Assembly: GCA_900088475.1 (NCBI GenBank)
Contig: FLMG01000284.1
Span: 60,313 to 106,286 of the forward strand
From: Hyphochytrium catenoides
Taxonomy: Eukaryota > Sar > Hyphochytriomycetes > Hyphochytriales > Hyphochytriaceae
Reading direction: 5' to 3'
Length of the DNA: 45,974 nucleotides
The notes under the pieces were generated by a model. That model ran no database searches. It saw only the letters and a list, made by a program, of their open reading frames with translations, and was not told the origin of the DNA. Below are positions 11,150 through 22,231 of the stretch, piece by piece. Position 1 is the first letter of the stretch. The number at the start of each line of letters is the position of its first letter. Both the position numbers and the translations under genes were made by a program.

Positions 11150-13113
11150 TCATGCAGGCTTTATATTAGCAGGGTCGTCGGGAGACTGAGCACCATAGAG
11201 GAAGACCAAAAAGAGACATATCGACGGGGAACCTAACCGAAGCAGAGCACGAAGCTACCTGATCTGTGGGGTTGTAGCCGCCAGCTGGCCGACGCTCTCC
11301 TTTGTGGTCTACTTTGTAGTGCTCCCTTGCCACTCGAGCATCTCTAGAGCATACCAGTAGGTCGAGACAGAGATTTATCAAGGCAAGGGCTTCAAAGAGC
11401 TGAAAAAAAAGGACCGGAAATCATACGTGAAGGAGAGACCACAGCCAGGAAACCTGCAAGTAAAGCGCCGAAGTGAACGGCCTTGACTTTCTTCCACCAT
11501 CCTGTCTGCAGAAAGCTCAAACCGTGGCGCCGTCTGGGTCGGAGAAGGAAAAGTTCCGATAAAGGTAAGAACGGATTTGCCCCGTCATCGTGGGTTCTCA
11601 GTAAGAGAAAGAATAAATGCCAATCTTGGCGTTCCTACCTGGAACTCATACAGAGTTGTGCGCAGCGTCTCCTCTGAGGCATTCGACGGTACCAGGCAAA
11701 GTGTATCATCCTGAAATAAAGAAGAGAATTTCCGTCGCCGTTTCTCTCGCTGCTCATCCTCTTCCTGTTGATTCCTAGCTGAAGTACCGCGGATAAACTG
11801 TTGACCGCTCTTGCTGAGAGTGATGCTGCTGCTCCGCGCTGCAGGAGACGAGAGACCACCGAAGCTCAGTACTAGCTCCACAACCAGCTTACCCTGCCAG
11901 AGCTGCCGCCTACCTTCCCGTCCTGCTGCTTGGACCTTCAAAGCTCTCTTATCCGCTTGGAATGGAGGCCCAATGCTAGCAAAGAGCTGGACTAGGGCAG
12001 CAGCAGCGGTGGGGCGCGGAACCATTGCAGCCTGCGACGGGAATCCAAGCGTGCGGAAGAGAAGCACGACAAGTAGAAGCATTACAGGTTGAAGGGCTAC
12101 ATGGCAAAAGGGCGATGATGCCTGGACTCAATCCAAGGCTGATACCAACCTCCACAATCTTCTTGTCCACTGCTGTAAGTAGAAGCTCCTTGGAGGTCAG
12201 CTGGCCCGTACGAAGGTCACGAATCTGAAAGCAGGGAAGAGCAATCGGGTAAGATAACAAAGGAGGATACACATTGTAGAGGAAAGAACAGCAGAGCGAT
12301 CATCTTGCACAGCCATGTGCGGGTGAAGGGGGCTGCTGGCAAAATGGAATAAGGTATAGATATCAAAGGTACTTCTCAAGCATAGCTTCCCCAGAACCGC
12401 CCCGAACTTCACGGCAAGGCACCGCATAGAAAAATATGGAAGCGTGACAACACGTAGAGCCATGATGAGTCAAAGTACAAGTGGGTGCCAGAGGAACAGG
12501 CTTATATACAGGCCCTTCGTAGTGTGCTCACCAGGTCCATCCAATGCTGATACATGATATCTGCATTCCTGAAGACGAACTCGACGAACAGCGCCCGGTC
12601 ACGAAAGAGCTTGGAATCTTCATCTAGTAGCGAATGAGCACGAGAAGGAGAGAATGGAATATGACGTCGACACGACAGGGGCATGCGATGAGGACGAAAG
12701 GACGCAGTGAGAAGGTGCGAAGTCTGGGGAGAGCCGAAAGTCAACCAAGGAGAATTATACCTGAGAGGTACGAGAGGATTGTGAGATATTTGAACAGGTT
12801 AGCGGACCGCCCACCCAGCGGTCGCTCCCGTGACCTTCGTGGCGGACTTGCTTCCGAAAGGATCCGTTCAAAACGAACTTTAGGTGGAGCCAGTGCATCC
12901 AAACGCCTTTGGTCATCGCTCTGCTCTTTTCCTCCTCTCTCTTCGCCATGGGGATGAGCAGATGACAACAGCACCGCGGGACCACTGTCTTCATCTTCTT
13001 CAACATGCGTCGCAACTTTCTGCTGGTCAAAGAGACTACGCACTCTATACAGCGGAAGGCGAAGTAGCCGATGAAGGGGGCGATGAGACAGATCCCTGCA
13101 ACCCTGCGCTCAT
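11150..13113 (-). CDS. Unrecognised helical multi-exon protein, minus strand (may be the 3' part of the next gene)
   Basis: The stop TGA is at 11152-11150. Working upstream, in-phase exons are 11185-11150, 11399-11259, 12031-11639, 12225-12151, one ending near 12300 and starting about 12405, 12633-12531, and about 13013-12770. Segments read ANLFKYLTILSYLS, LFRDRALFVEFVFRNADIMY, FGAVLGKLCLRSTFDIYTLF, IRDLRTGQLTSKELLLTAVD, KSGQQFIRGT and LFEALALINLCLDLLVCS. The protein is helical with a charged segment (QREKRRRKFSSLF). I recognise no family and no catalytic motif. Splice phases at 12300 to 12225 are poor (only a weak GTTCTT donor fits). The start is unsure: an ATG at 13113 lies 5 bases past the stop of the upstream minus-strand reading frame, so this could be one gene with its neighbour if a splice removes that stop. 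Confidence 0.5.
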
Positions 13114-13117
13114 GATG

Positions 13118-16100
13118 TTAGTCTCTCAGATGGAGTAAGGCCATAGCTTGAAAAGCTAGATTATGCGCAAAAGTATCGTTATCAGTTCCCGGCAACATTG
13201 AAGAGGGAACACCTATCCTACTGAGTGATTCTAGACAGCTTAGGAAAGCTGAAGCAGTCAGCTCCGGCAAAGTCTCTCACAGTCGCTTGTGTTTTCGATA
13301 AGAATAATTGCCCTCCTCAGTAGGAAGGCAGAGCACCAAACCCTGAAGACTTACCGCTTGAAACTCTACGTCCACCTGGTCATCTTCATGTACCTAAGAG
13401 TAAGTGTGAGCAGATACTCTTGCGACAGGTTCTTATCTACTCCCCCGGTCCAGCGTACGTGAATGAATAGTTACGTTGGCTTTTCTAGCTGCTCCTTCTC
13501 CAAGGTCGACTGTCCGACCTTTTCTTCGACATTGCCTTCTTACCCACCTTCAGAATTCGTCCGCGGCGATAGTAATTTTGGCTTGGCCCTGCCTTTCCTT
13601 CATCTCTCCCTACTTCCTGCTTCACTTTTAGATTGACCTCTACCATCGTGCCCACTGGAAGCAAGGCTTGCGTCATGCTGAGCGTTACAGCTGTGGAGCA
13701 TTTACATATTGAGACAGTCGTTAAGCGCCACCGTGCGACCTTAAACGTTCCGTCTAGCGAGAAGGCGTCGATTGACTAGGAGGGGACAGGAGAGCCTGAA
13801 GGGACAGTCTGAAGGACCAGAACAACCGGACGGTGTACCTCTAGCAGGAACTGGACTTGCGCATCCGACATCCCTTTCAGCAGTGGGTGCTCCTAAGTTA
13901 TCTTTTCGCTCATTTCTTCTATTATCCTTCTCTGAAACATGCTCTTCCGAGCCTTCTGGCTGTCCTTCACCCCGTCTGCTCTGTACCTCATCGAATAGAG
14001 CAGCTGTAAGGGACCTCGACGACTGGAGACCAGCATCAACCAGCGAACGAACTCCGTCGGCAGACCGCGGGTCCTAGGAGAGGGTAAGCGAGCTGAATGA
14101 GTGCAACGGTGAACAAATCGAGAGGAGAGGAAAAGCAGTGCATAGGAGGCGATGGTTCGGCTCTTAGGATGAGCTAACTGTGGACATATTGGAAGGAGTG
14201 GTTACCTCAAAAAGAGCTCCGGGATGTTCGGACAGGACATGTTTCGACTCGGCAAACTGTCGCGCCGCGGGTTGCGGCTCATGGACTGAGAGTCCAGTAG
14301 TAGGAGAAACTCTGCTTCCGTCCGTGCTAGGGGCGGCTTAGGGTTAGGGCTACCATTATGTGAGACACGTGGAGGCAGTCTACCATCGGTGGAGGTTCTT
14401 CCGCGTCTCGTTTCCCCTGACGATAGCCTGGAGTCTGGCGATCCCTCGGTTGACAGTACTGCCTTTGACGTCCGTCGCCAACATTTCCTTGTCCTACAGT
14501 TGGTAGCCGCCGCAGAAGTGTTAAGCAATTGCAGCAAGCAATGCACATTGATTCCTGAGCGAGGTGGAAAGTGGTGTGGTGGTTCCATACCTCGTCCTCC
14601 TTTCGGTGATGATCTTCTCTCAAAGCGTTTCCCGCTGCGTGGGTGTCAGGTGTAAAGAAGGGTGTCGAGGTGGTAGATGATAGGGTACTCGCCGAAGATG
14701 TAGTTACTGAACTCTGACTAGTCGATGGCCGCAGGCGCTCAGCACTTGTCGTTCTTTCTTGATCCTGGTGTGTCACCGGGTGTGACGCAATAGGTGCTAT
14801 GGAGGAGCCAGACGGATGAGTAGGGGAGAGCCCGCTAGGAGCAAGTGCTTCCGCGGGCTTCCCTGTCTTCCCATGTCTTTCTCTTCTCCTCTCTCTTCTG
14901 GCTGACATGACCGACGCTAGGTACCGCACAGTCCTGACCCTCAGTTGAGTTAAAGCTTTCCGGCAAAAACGTTGTATCGTTACCGCTGTGAGGAAAAGGC
15001 GTCACAAGTTTTGGCATATCAAGGGGACGAAGGTATATGACCGAGGAGAGAGTGAGGAGATAGGATAGATAAACAACAGTACGAGAAGGATCAAGGCAGG
15101 CAGGCAGGCTGATAGTAAAGACGAACTGACTGGGAACGAGAGAACGTCTGGGCAGAGCTGGTGGCGACATAGGTGTTGACGAAGGCTCTCGAGGTGGCAG
15201 AACAGAGAAGGACATGGCTGTGGAGCTGCCTACTTCTACTCTGCCTTTACCTGCCCGCAGTTGACTGGCTTCCTTTCTGGCTCTGTAGCCTCTTATCATC
15301 CGCTGAATAGCCACCGTGGCGGCGGTTAGTTGTGAGCGGATTGCTTGAAATCGTCTACGCCCAGCGTGCCCCCTAGGAAGCAAGTACATTAGAGACAACT
15401 CGACAACAGTTGTCGGCACAGTAGAAGGGAATGTGGGACGAGCTTGAGGTGCCAGTACAATAAGATCCCACCTATAGTAGCGCTGTAGCACTCTGACGGC
15501 TCGTAGTCTGCTCCTAGCTCTAGCGGAAAGTAACAGGCCAAAGAGAGCTGTCAGTGTCTTTCAACTGTCATAGCGCTTAAGCGGCTGGTGGCAGGGGCTC
15601 GACAGTGCTCCTTCACTACTCTTGCCTCCTCAAAGGACGGATCTTTCCTTGCAGATCTTCAGGCTCTAGTCCTTCCTTTCTCTTTGGCCTACTTACTAGT
15701 ACCGTTATCTATTTCCCCCTTCCCAATAGGCACTTGAATTTAGCTTTCTCTCCGCCCCTGATTACCTCCTTCTCAGCACCACCTGCTCTGCCTCACCGTA
15801 TCTCATTCCGAAGCAATCTGAGCCTTCTCCTTGCCTGAAATCCCCTTACTACCTTCTGGATGAGGATGGCGCTGCGAGGGCCCTTGCGGGTAAGATTGAG
15901 TTGGTAGATTGCCGTCTTCACAAGGGCTAGTCTAGCCACTTTGAGGCCAATAGAACCGAGTAGTAAGTGGCTTGTCTCGTCTCCGCAGAGAAACAGACTT
16001 GATGGGATAGCAGAACTGGAGGCTAAAGTTGCTCAAACTTACCGCTGCTAATCGATGTCGTTACAGTGCCCTCTGTAGCGTTGTAGAGATGGAAGAACAA

Positions 16101-19100
16101 CTGCAGCACAGGAGATAGAACGGCTCCTACCCGCACTCTGAAGAGCTTAAGGCCACCATCTGTCCCGTCTTGGTTCTCTCTAAGTTCTGCGTCTTCGGTC
16201 GTCCTCTTCTCCTCCTTTGCTTCCTTTTCTTTTTTGTCCCGCCAGCCGGAGCAGTTCTGTTCCTTAAGGCGAGGAAGCAAAAGACATATCCCGTCTCTCT
16301 CACCGTAGATCCTCTTGGGCGGGGCAGCGAGTTGGACGGCACCCCTTCTTAATCGTCCTCTCATCAAAGCTTGTTGAGGTATTTCACCATGGATAGAACC
16401 GAACGACTCCTCGCCCAGAGCTAAGGACCAGATGGGCAAACACGTGGAGTCAAGAAATTACTCTGGATCTTGCTCTCCACATATCCCAATCCTTTCCCTT
16501 CTGACTGATAATTCTTTCCTTCCGTGTTAGCTCATAGCTTATCCCATATGTGTGCGTTCTTACCGGATCCCTTTCTGTTATCGTCATTTGCTCCTGCGAC
16601 TAGAGTACTTCTGCGCCGTCCGCCAGTCGATTGGAGCCCTGCTTCCGTCAAACTTCTATTATCGGCCTCCTTGTTGCTTGCCCCTTGCTCGGCAGCTGAT
16701 CGGGCGCCTGGCACTGAGAACTCGTCGGGATAAAAACTGAGGTCTGACGCGTCAATTGTGTGTCCTTCCGACGAGTAGAGCTCCAGTCGTTCCAAATAAT
16801 GATTCATACATAGGCCGAGTTTGTTCCTTGAGACATAAGCAGAGCATGGGACCTACAGAGAAAATCTTGGCCATCAATGGTGGTCTTGCACTGATAATAG
16901 ACATCACCTTCAGCATGGACACTGAGAGGGAGCTCAGAAAGAGTCAAATGAATAACGGAAGGGAATTGGTTTCAACTCGACAGCGGAAGGATGACCCTAC
17001 CTCTGTCTCTTTATCTTTCAAGACACAGAAAGGAGAGTGATAGCCGCAAAATCCATTCCCTGTGGCGCCCATGGCTGTATTTATACAGAGCCATTGAGTC
17101 TGATCAGGTCCCTCTCCTCGCCATCTGATCATCATAGATGCTGTAAGTTTCTGATTTCTTTCTGTTCTGCTATTGGGACCACCATCCAATAGCTCCTTGC
17201 GTCTGAGAACTTCCTACCTGCAAGTCTTTGGACCCGTCCCTGAGCCGCCGCCGTCTCCCTCTCCCGTCGTATGAACCGCGATCATCGTCACTCGTCTGCG
17301 AACTCTCTCTAAAGAGTACTGTCTTACCCCTATCAACCAAGGACGAGTAAACAAACGAGCACACGTGATGAGGAGGAGATATAAATTAGGAGCCGGATTG
17401 TCGCTAGTTTGTTGTTGCAACGCCGCTCATCAACGAGCTTGAAGGCCAAGTAATACACCACGAACGGAAAGAAGAGCAGTGCGCGGTGGGAACGTCTCAC
17501 TCGTCGACGACGTTCAAGCACTATGGAGAGTCATGTATAGGGAGGTTCACATACCTGGAATATTGATGACCGAGATAAGACGGTCTGGTCGCTTCTGTCT
17601 CCCATGCATATCCTTGTGGCGCTCTGCGTGGCACCAGAGGCAGAAGCCATACTGATTCGGCACCTCAATGGCTCTGGATAAGTCTTCTGGATGCTGTTGG
17701 CATAGACAGGTTTGGGTATGCCATTTGCACAGCCGCACCATGGTCTGTACGTCAGGCGGACCGACAGGGAACTCTTGTACAGTTTACGAAGATGAAGATG
17801 GTTAGGATTGACGTCAATGAAAGCAGAGAGTTCTGCAGCAGGGTCCACAAAAGCAGACAGGAGGAGGAAGCGGCTCGAAAAACGGTGGTGATTATACGCT
17901 AGAAATCTAACTGGCACAGGCAACGAGCAGGGAACTGATCACTAAATAGAGACCGTCACCATCGGAACGCAGACTGAAGAGAAGCTGGAGAAATGGGCTC
18001 TCCATAGAAGGCATTGCCAAGAGCCACATTTGGCAATAGGGTCGTGGCTGGTTGGTTCGCGATACACGGAACATTTCAGCGGCACACCACCATTATAATG
18101 GGCGGTAATTGAGGTTGATGAGGTGCGGAAGAAGTACCTTCAGCATAGTTCTCGCAATGATATCTCTCATTATTGATCACAGCGCTACCATAGAAGCCAA
18201 TATTCAAGGTCAGCATTCCTTGTAAGATAAACCAAGCAGAGGCTGCTATATTGGCAACACGGGATGGACCAAAGGTCGTCCTGTCTTACATGCTTACCTC
18301 CAAGTGCAGGCGTTAGTATCTCGTAACAGTCCAACGAGGGTATCCAGCCTAGGTCTGAGCTGATTCTTCTTTCCTTGCTCCTCCTCGCCAGAAGAAGAGC
18401 TGCTGGCACTGTTGCCGCTACTTGGCTTAGGAGCGACGACTGCCTTTTTCCGCCTCTTCTTTCTGTTGCTTGCCCGGGCGGGTGAGCTGCTCTTGGGGGC
18501 GGTAGACGAGGTGGAGACGGCTGTCATTTATGGAACACAGGTCAGGACTGTGACATGATTCGCTTCGTCGGGGTATTCATGACTTACATGTTAAGCCCCA
18601 GACCCAACGTCCTTCCCTCTCTCTTTCCTCCTTGAGTTTGAACCATCCTGAGAGGTCTAAAGCTCCGCCTCCTAACTCTTCTCTGACCTCAGTGAGCCTC
18701 TGGGTACCTTCGCCTTGTGTCCTGGTCCCCATTCCAATTTCTGGTGGGGCAATGATGAAGTATCCAGCTAGTCTGCACCCTACAGAGTGTTAGACTGTAT
18801 GCTTCTTCTATCCCCTGTCTCTTGCTTCAACATCTTCCGGGCTTTATCCTCAACTTACTCCAACGTCGTAGAGATACGAAGGAAGGATAGCGTCCGCCCG
18901 TAAACACCTATTATAATCGCGCCTGGCTAATCGTTGATGTTACAATGCCCTGGTTACATCGAAGCGCAAAAGGCAGGTGCACCCCGTATCGAAATCCGTT
19001 GTCATGATGATGCTGGTTATCCTCTCTTGTAGTCGCCCATCTACCTGCCTCTCAACAAGCAGCATCGTGGTTATCCCTATTTGGCCCTTCGAGTCTAACC

Positions 19101-20156
19101 TGTTAGCTGCTGACTCTTTTTCTCTCTCTGCGAAGTGACTAGTCCATTCCTTAACTTCTCCTTCCTCCAGGCTTCGATCACGCCCTTCTCTTAATAGCTC
19201 TCACTCCGATACTACTGGTGCTATGCTAGCTGCTTCTCATCCCTGCTCTCATCATACAGTCTGCGCCTACCTTGACCCCTCTCTTGGCTCCCCAGGCCTT
19301 TGCTTCTATAGCGCTATCAAAGCTCTTCCTCTTTCTCTCTTCTGTTGAAGATAGCGGGCGCCGCTCTCAGGCTGGTCATAGAAGTTCCCTCCTCAAGGTC
19401 TAATCGCCGTTTCGTAAAGAGTGAGCTTTGGAAAGTTACCATGATTATTCACAGCTAAACCTTTTCTGGCAGTTTTGTGAAATATAGATGAGGCCCATCT
19501 GATTATAAAAGACAAGGACATTATTTTGACATTCTTGACATCCTGTAACAATGTTTCAAAAGCACCTATCATCATCGATTTTTTTGTCATCTCCATCCTC
19601 CTCCTCCTTTCATCATTTTCTTCACTATTGTTCGTCGGTCTTTTTCTTCTTCGTCTCACATGTCCTCCCAGTTGATGTGGTACAAACAGCAGTAGGGAGG
19701 ATTAGTGGATCATCATCAGTCGTCCAAGGCGGCACTCTGACTGTGTTTGACTACTAGGGAAGAAAGAAATACTTCCTCTTTGATTGACGACTGAGCAGTG
19801 GCGCTGCCCTACTACTAAGAAGCTAGCGTAAGTATTAGTGTTCTGGCAGCAGCTAGTAGGCTCTATTGCCACCAACTTGGCCTTTCCTCCGCTGCTACTG
19901 GTACCTGTATGTATATGTATCTTCTCTCAATAAGTTTCTTCCGCCACAGACGACACACTACCGGACCGACGGAGGACCTGTTGCTGTCATCACTGTAGCT
20001 GCTCTGGCCACTGCTGGTGTTGGCGACGTCAAAAGAAGAAGAAGCAAAGCAGCTGGTAGTTGGGGCTGCGGTGGGTACGTCGCCTGAATAACGAAGCTGT
20101 AGTCCTGGGTAGCCTTCTACGAAGACCCTCATCAACAAAAATACACTGCCGGTCAA
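13118..20156 (-). CDS. Large multi-exon protein with Cys/His clusters, IQ motifs and a Tudor-like module
   Basis: This is a minus-strand mosaic of about 20 short exons; coordinates of ends are approximate. N to C: a Ser-rich frame at 20156-19905; exons near 19541-19442, 19360-19265 and 19215-18955 (GQIGITTMLLVERQVDGRLQ); 18880-18790; 18785-18602 (LAGYFIIAPPEIGMG); a Lys/Ser linker 18525-18303; Cys/His clusters at 17755-17570 (CQQH, GFCLWCHAERH), 17145-16990 (GNGFCGYHSPFC) and 16840-16560 (PCSAYVSRNKLGLCMNHYLE); then calmodulin-type IQ motifs at about 15990-15800 (AILIQKVVRGFQARR), 15530-15475 (VRVLQRYYRW) and 15365-15240 (VAIQRMIRGYRARK). A disordered Ser/Thr region follows. The C-terminal exons 13676-13546 and 13392-13350 read VGTMVEVNL, YYRRGRILK and VHEDDQVDVEFQA, the shape of a Tudor/Agenet strand set. 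A last exon stops at TAA 13120-13118. I recognise no named gene. Whether the 19.4-20.2 kb exons belong is uncertain. Confidence 0.55.
13350..13676 (-). other. Tudor/Agenet-like module split over two exons
   Basis: Residues VGTMVEVNLKVK then YYRRGRILK|VHEDDQVDVEFQA have the alternating pattern of a small SH3-like beta barrel (G-x-x-V-x-V ... Y-x-R-G-R-I-x-x-V ... V-x-V-x-F). The join at the bar is a phase-0 splice: donor GTGGGT at 13545, acceptor before 13392. Tudor domains read methylated Lys/Arg. No aromatic cage can be assigned with confidence from sequence alone. Confidence 0.4.
15240..15990 (-). other. Cluster of three IQ (calmodulin-binding) motifs within the large minus-strand gene
   Basis: Three exons in a row each carry an I/V-Q-x3-R-G/W-like core: LIQKVVRGFQARR, VLQRYYRW (partial, lacking the Gly) and AIQRMIRGYRARK. 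The first and third match the IQ consensus IQxxxRGxxxR well. IQ motifs bind calmodulin or centrin-like proteins, so the host protein is probably Ca2+/EF-hand regulated or cytoskeletal (inference). Confidence 0.65.
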
Positions 20157-20674
20157 TTGCTCTAGCCCCGTCGTTTTCCTACCACAAGGTGCTTTAGACT
20201 ACAATTGACAACAACCGTGGTGTCTCCCATTTGATATTATAGCAGCAGTGGACTGGCAGGGAGAATTGTTGCTTACCTTTCAGCTGAGGTCGCAGATCTT
20301 TAGTGATCTTAGTTCTTTGGGTACCTTCATCATCTCTGAACTCCTGCACTGCATAGCAGGAGTGGGGAGTTCCGCCACCCTACTACACAAACTGAGTCCA
20401 GGACAGTCGGTGGGGAAAGAAGCACACCACGCACCCAGCAGCAGGAAGCTGCACCAAGAAGATCCTCAGCCACTGACGGAGAGACGTCGAACTTCACGTC
20501 TCTTTAGCGGTTTCCGTCATCAGGTGTCTGTTCGTCCACCAGTCATTCCCGATCTACTTTGCTTTGTTGTCGTTCTCCTGTGGGAAGAAAGAGTCGTGAA
20601 GACGATACCGTGATTAGGAGGATCGGATCGATCTTCCGCCGGTTTGATTGGGTTGTTTGAGCAACCAAACAAAA
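20157..20674. other. Probable bidirectional promoter region
   Basis: This lies between the minus-strand gene's most upstream exon and the start of the acetyltransferase gene. A 121-codon plus frame (20248-20613) has no protein-like features. No TATA box stands out. Confidence 0.4.
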
Positions 20675-21592
20675 ATGGCTTTGGCAGCAAATGAGGTACA
20701 GCTAACCGGCCTCAAGAAGAAGATTCTGGTGGAAGTAGATGCAGCGGCGATAGCCTCAGCTGTCCCTCTCAAGAGCTTGCCGGGCTACGTTATTCGAAGC
20801 TCTGAAGCCCCATCCACCATGCTTGATGCGGCAGCAGAGATGATGGCGGAAAGCTTCATGGAGGAGCCGGTTTACATAATAACTTTCGCAGACCCTGCCG
20901 TCAGAAGCCGTGGCGTGAAATGGGTGTTATCCCGACGCATCTTACTCTGGCTCGAGCATTCTCTAATCTACTTTGAGAAAGTCAATCAAACGGATGATAA
21001 ACAAACGGCGAACGTGGGAAATGACAGCTCCAAGAAAGAGGTGGTAGAGATCTGCGGACACATTGCTCTTACTCCTCCAGCAAATAGCAAGATGGCTCCT
21101 AGCCTGTGGCGGCTGGTACAAATCGGCCTTTGGCAATGGCCATTTCGCTTTGGGATTTCCTCTATGAGATCCTTTCTTGGCCTTGTAGACCGCTGCAGCA
21201 CTCACGAGGCCGAGGTGTTTAACCGTAAGGACGCTCTGGACGACGGGGCAGCTTGGAGTGACATCAGCTCTTCCTCCGGGTTTTGGACCATCCAGGCTTT
21301 CTGTATTGCAAAGCACCTCCAAGGGAAGGGTGTTGGCAGAAGGCTATTGAAGGACGTTATCACTACGTTTCTGGTTCATGATGCCGGCTCCGGAGGCTCT
21401 AGTGCAGGTTCTGCGCGCATTGTTTTGCTCACCGAGCGTGAGATCAACGTCCGTTTCTACCAAGACAAATGCGGCTGGTCGTTGATAGACCACACAGTCT
21501 TTGAAAATCTCAGAGATACCGATGGGAATTCGTGCTCCATGCCAATTTGGGCTCTGGAACTGCACGTCCCTTTGACCGTAGCAGCCTTATAG
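20675..21592 (+). CDS. GNAT-family N-acetyltransferase, single exon (305 aa)
   Basis: The start is the ATG at 20675, in the good context CAAAAATGG and giving MALAANEVQLTGLKKK; the in-frame TTG further upstream is unlikely in a eukaryote. The stop is TAG 21590-21592. The fold is recognised from the acetyl-CoA loop at about residues 208-222, FCIAKHLQGKGVGRRLL (Q-x-x-G-x-G), preceded by the strand GFWTIQA, and followed by IVLLTEREINVRFYQDKCGW, the usual second half in which the Tyr often serves as general acid. The first 90 residues include YVIRSSEAPSTMLDAAAEMM, the N-terminal strand and helix. A long insertion of about 60 residues (a Trp-rich segment near SLWRLVQIGLWQWPFRFGIS) sits before the core. 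The substrate cannot be told; the architecture is common among protist and fungal acetyltransferases of unknown target. There are no introns, unlike its neighbours. Confidence 0.85.
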   Translation: MALAANEVQLTGLKKKILVEVDAAAIASAVPLKSLPGYVIRSSEAPSTMLDAAAEMMAESFMEEPVYIITFADPAVRSRGVKWVLSRRILLWLEHSLIYFEKVNQTDDKQTANVGNDSSKKEVVEICGHIALTPPANSKMAPSLWRLVQIGLWQWPFRFGISSMRSFLGLVDRCSTHEAEVFNRKDALDDGAAWSDISSSSGFWTIQAFCIAKHLQGKGVGRRLLKDVITTFLVHDAGSGGSSAGSARIVLLTEREINVRFYQDKCGWSLIDHTVFENLRDTDGNSCSMPIWALELHVPLTVAAL

Positions 21593-21699
21593 ACCACCAT
21601 CAGGGTCACATACCAACTGCTCTAGCCATACATGGTTGTTGCTTTCTGTCACCCTGAAGACAGTATTGTCATGTTGTCGGGTGGCCTACTAATAGAAAC

Positions 21700-21936
21700 C
21701 TAGTAACGAGACGTAAGTGATAGCGAAAATAGCGGGTCCCTTCTTCTTAAAACTTCTCTTGCGAGCGTGTCGTGAAGCAGCTGTACCGCAAGACTTTTTC
21801 CTGCTCCGACTGTTTCACCTATGATGAGAACCGTCGGCAGCACGATGATAGAACCACTCACATGCTGTTGTATGAGGCGCTTACTTGAACTGTGACTCTG
21901 CCTGAACCTGAGTGTGGGGCGGGATGATAGAACCAC
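21700..21936 (-). pseudogene. Possible P-loop ATPase relic
   Basis: A 78-codon minus frame contains VLIIGETVGAGKSLAVQLL. This is one residue longer than a Walker A motif of the myosin/kinesin/ABC type (G-x-T-G-A-G-K-S) because of an extra Val. No Walker B or other ATPase motifs follow before the stop at 21700, and its upstream end lies inside a recent tandem duplication. Either a decayed gene fragment or chance. Confidence 0.2.
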
Positions 21937-22001
21937 TCACATGCTGTTGTAGGAGGCGCTTACTTGAACTGTGACTCTGCCTGAACCTGAGTGTGGGGCG
22001 G
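21844..22001. repeat. 79-bp tandem duplication
   Basis: Copy 1 is 21844-21922 and copy 2 is 21923-22001. By eye they differ at one position (TATGAGG against TAGGAGG), so the duplication is recent. Confidence 0.93.
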
Positions 22002-22189
22002 TCTTGGCTAAGCTCCAACCATGTAAAGCCCAAGGAAGTGTCAATTTGGGCAATAGAGGCCGCCACGGGAAGGACGTTCGTAGGGTTTGTTGGAAGATTT
22101 TCTGGGCGTTTGTTTTAGTACCATCCTACAATCACTGTTACGGAGCTTTCGGGGGTATATCATAAATGAGGAGCTTCTACCAAAGAATA

Positions 22190-22231
22190 CCTCGGAAATG
22201 CTCAGTTTAGCCTCGGACATGCTCAGTTTAA
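22190..22231. repeat. 21-bp tandem repeat, two copies
   Basis: Units 22190-22210 and 22211-22231 (core CTCGGAMATGCTCAGTTTA) differ at one internal base and at the last base. Confidence 0.85.

Noticed and set aside
10975-11577. Plus-strand exon chain (frames at 10975, 11102, 11384 and 11510 with Lys/Arg-rich content)
   Set aside because: The minus strand over the same DNA gives cleaner, phase-matched exons ending in a stop (11399-11259 and 11185-11150), so the plus-strand pieces look like chance.
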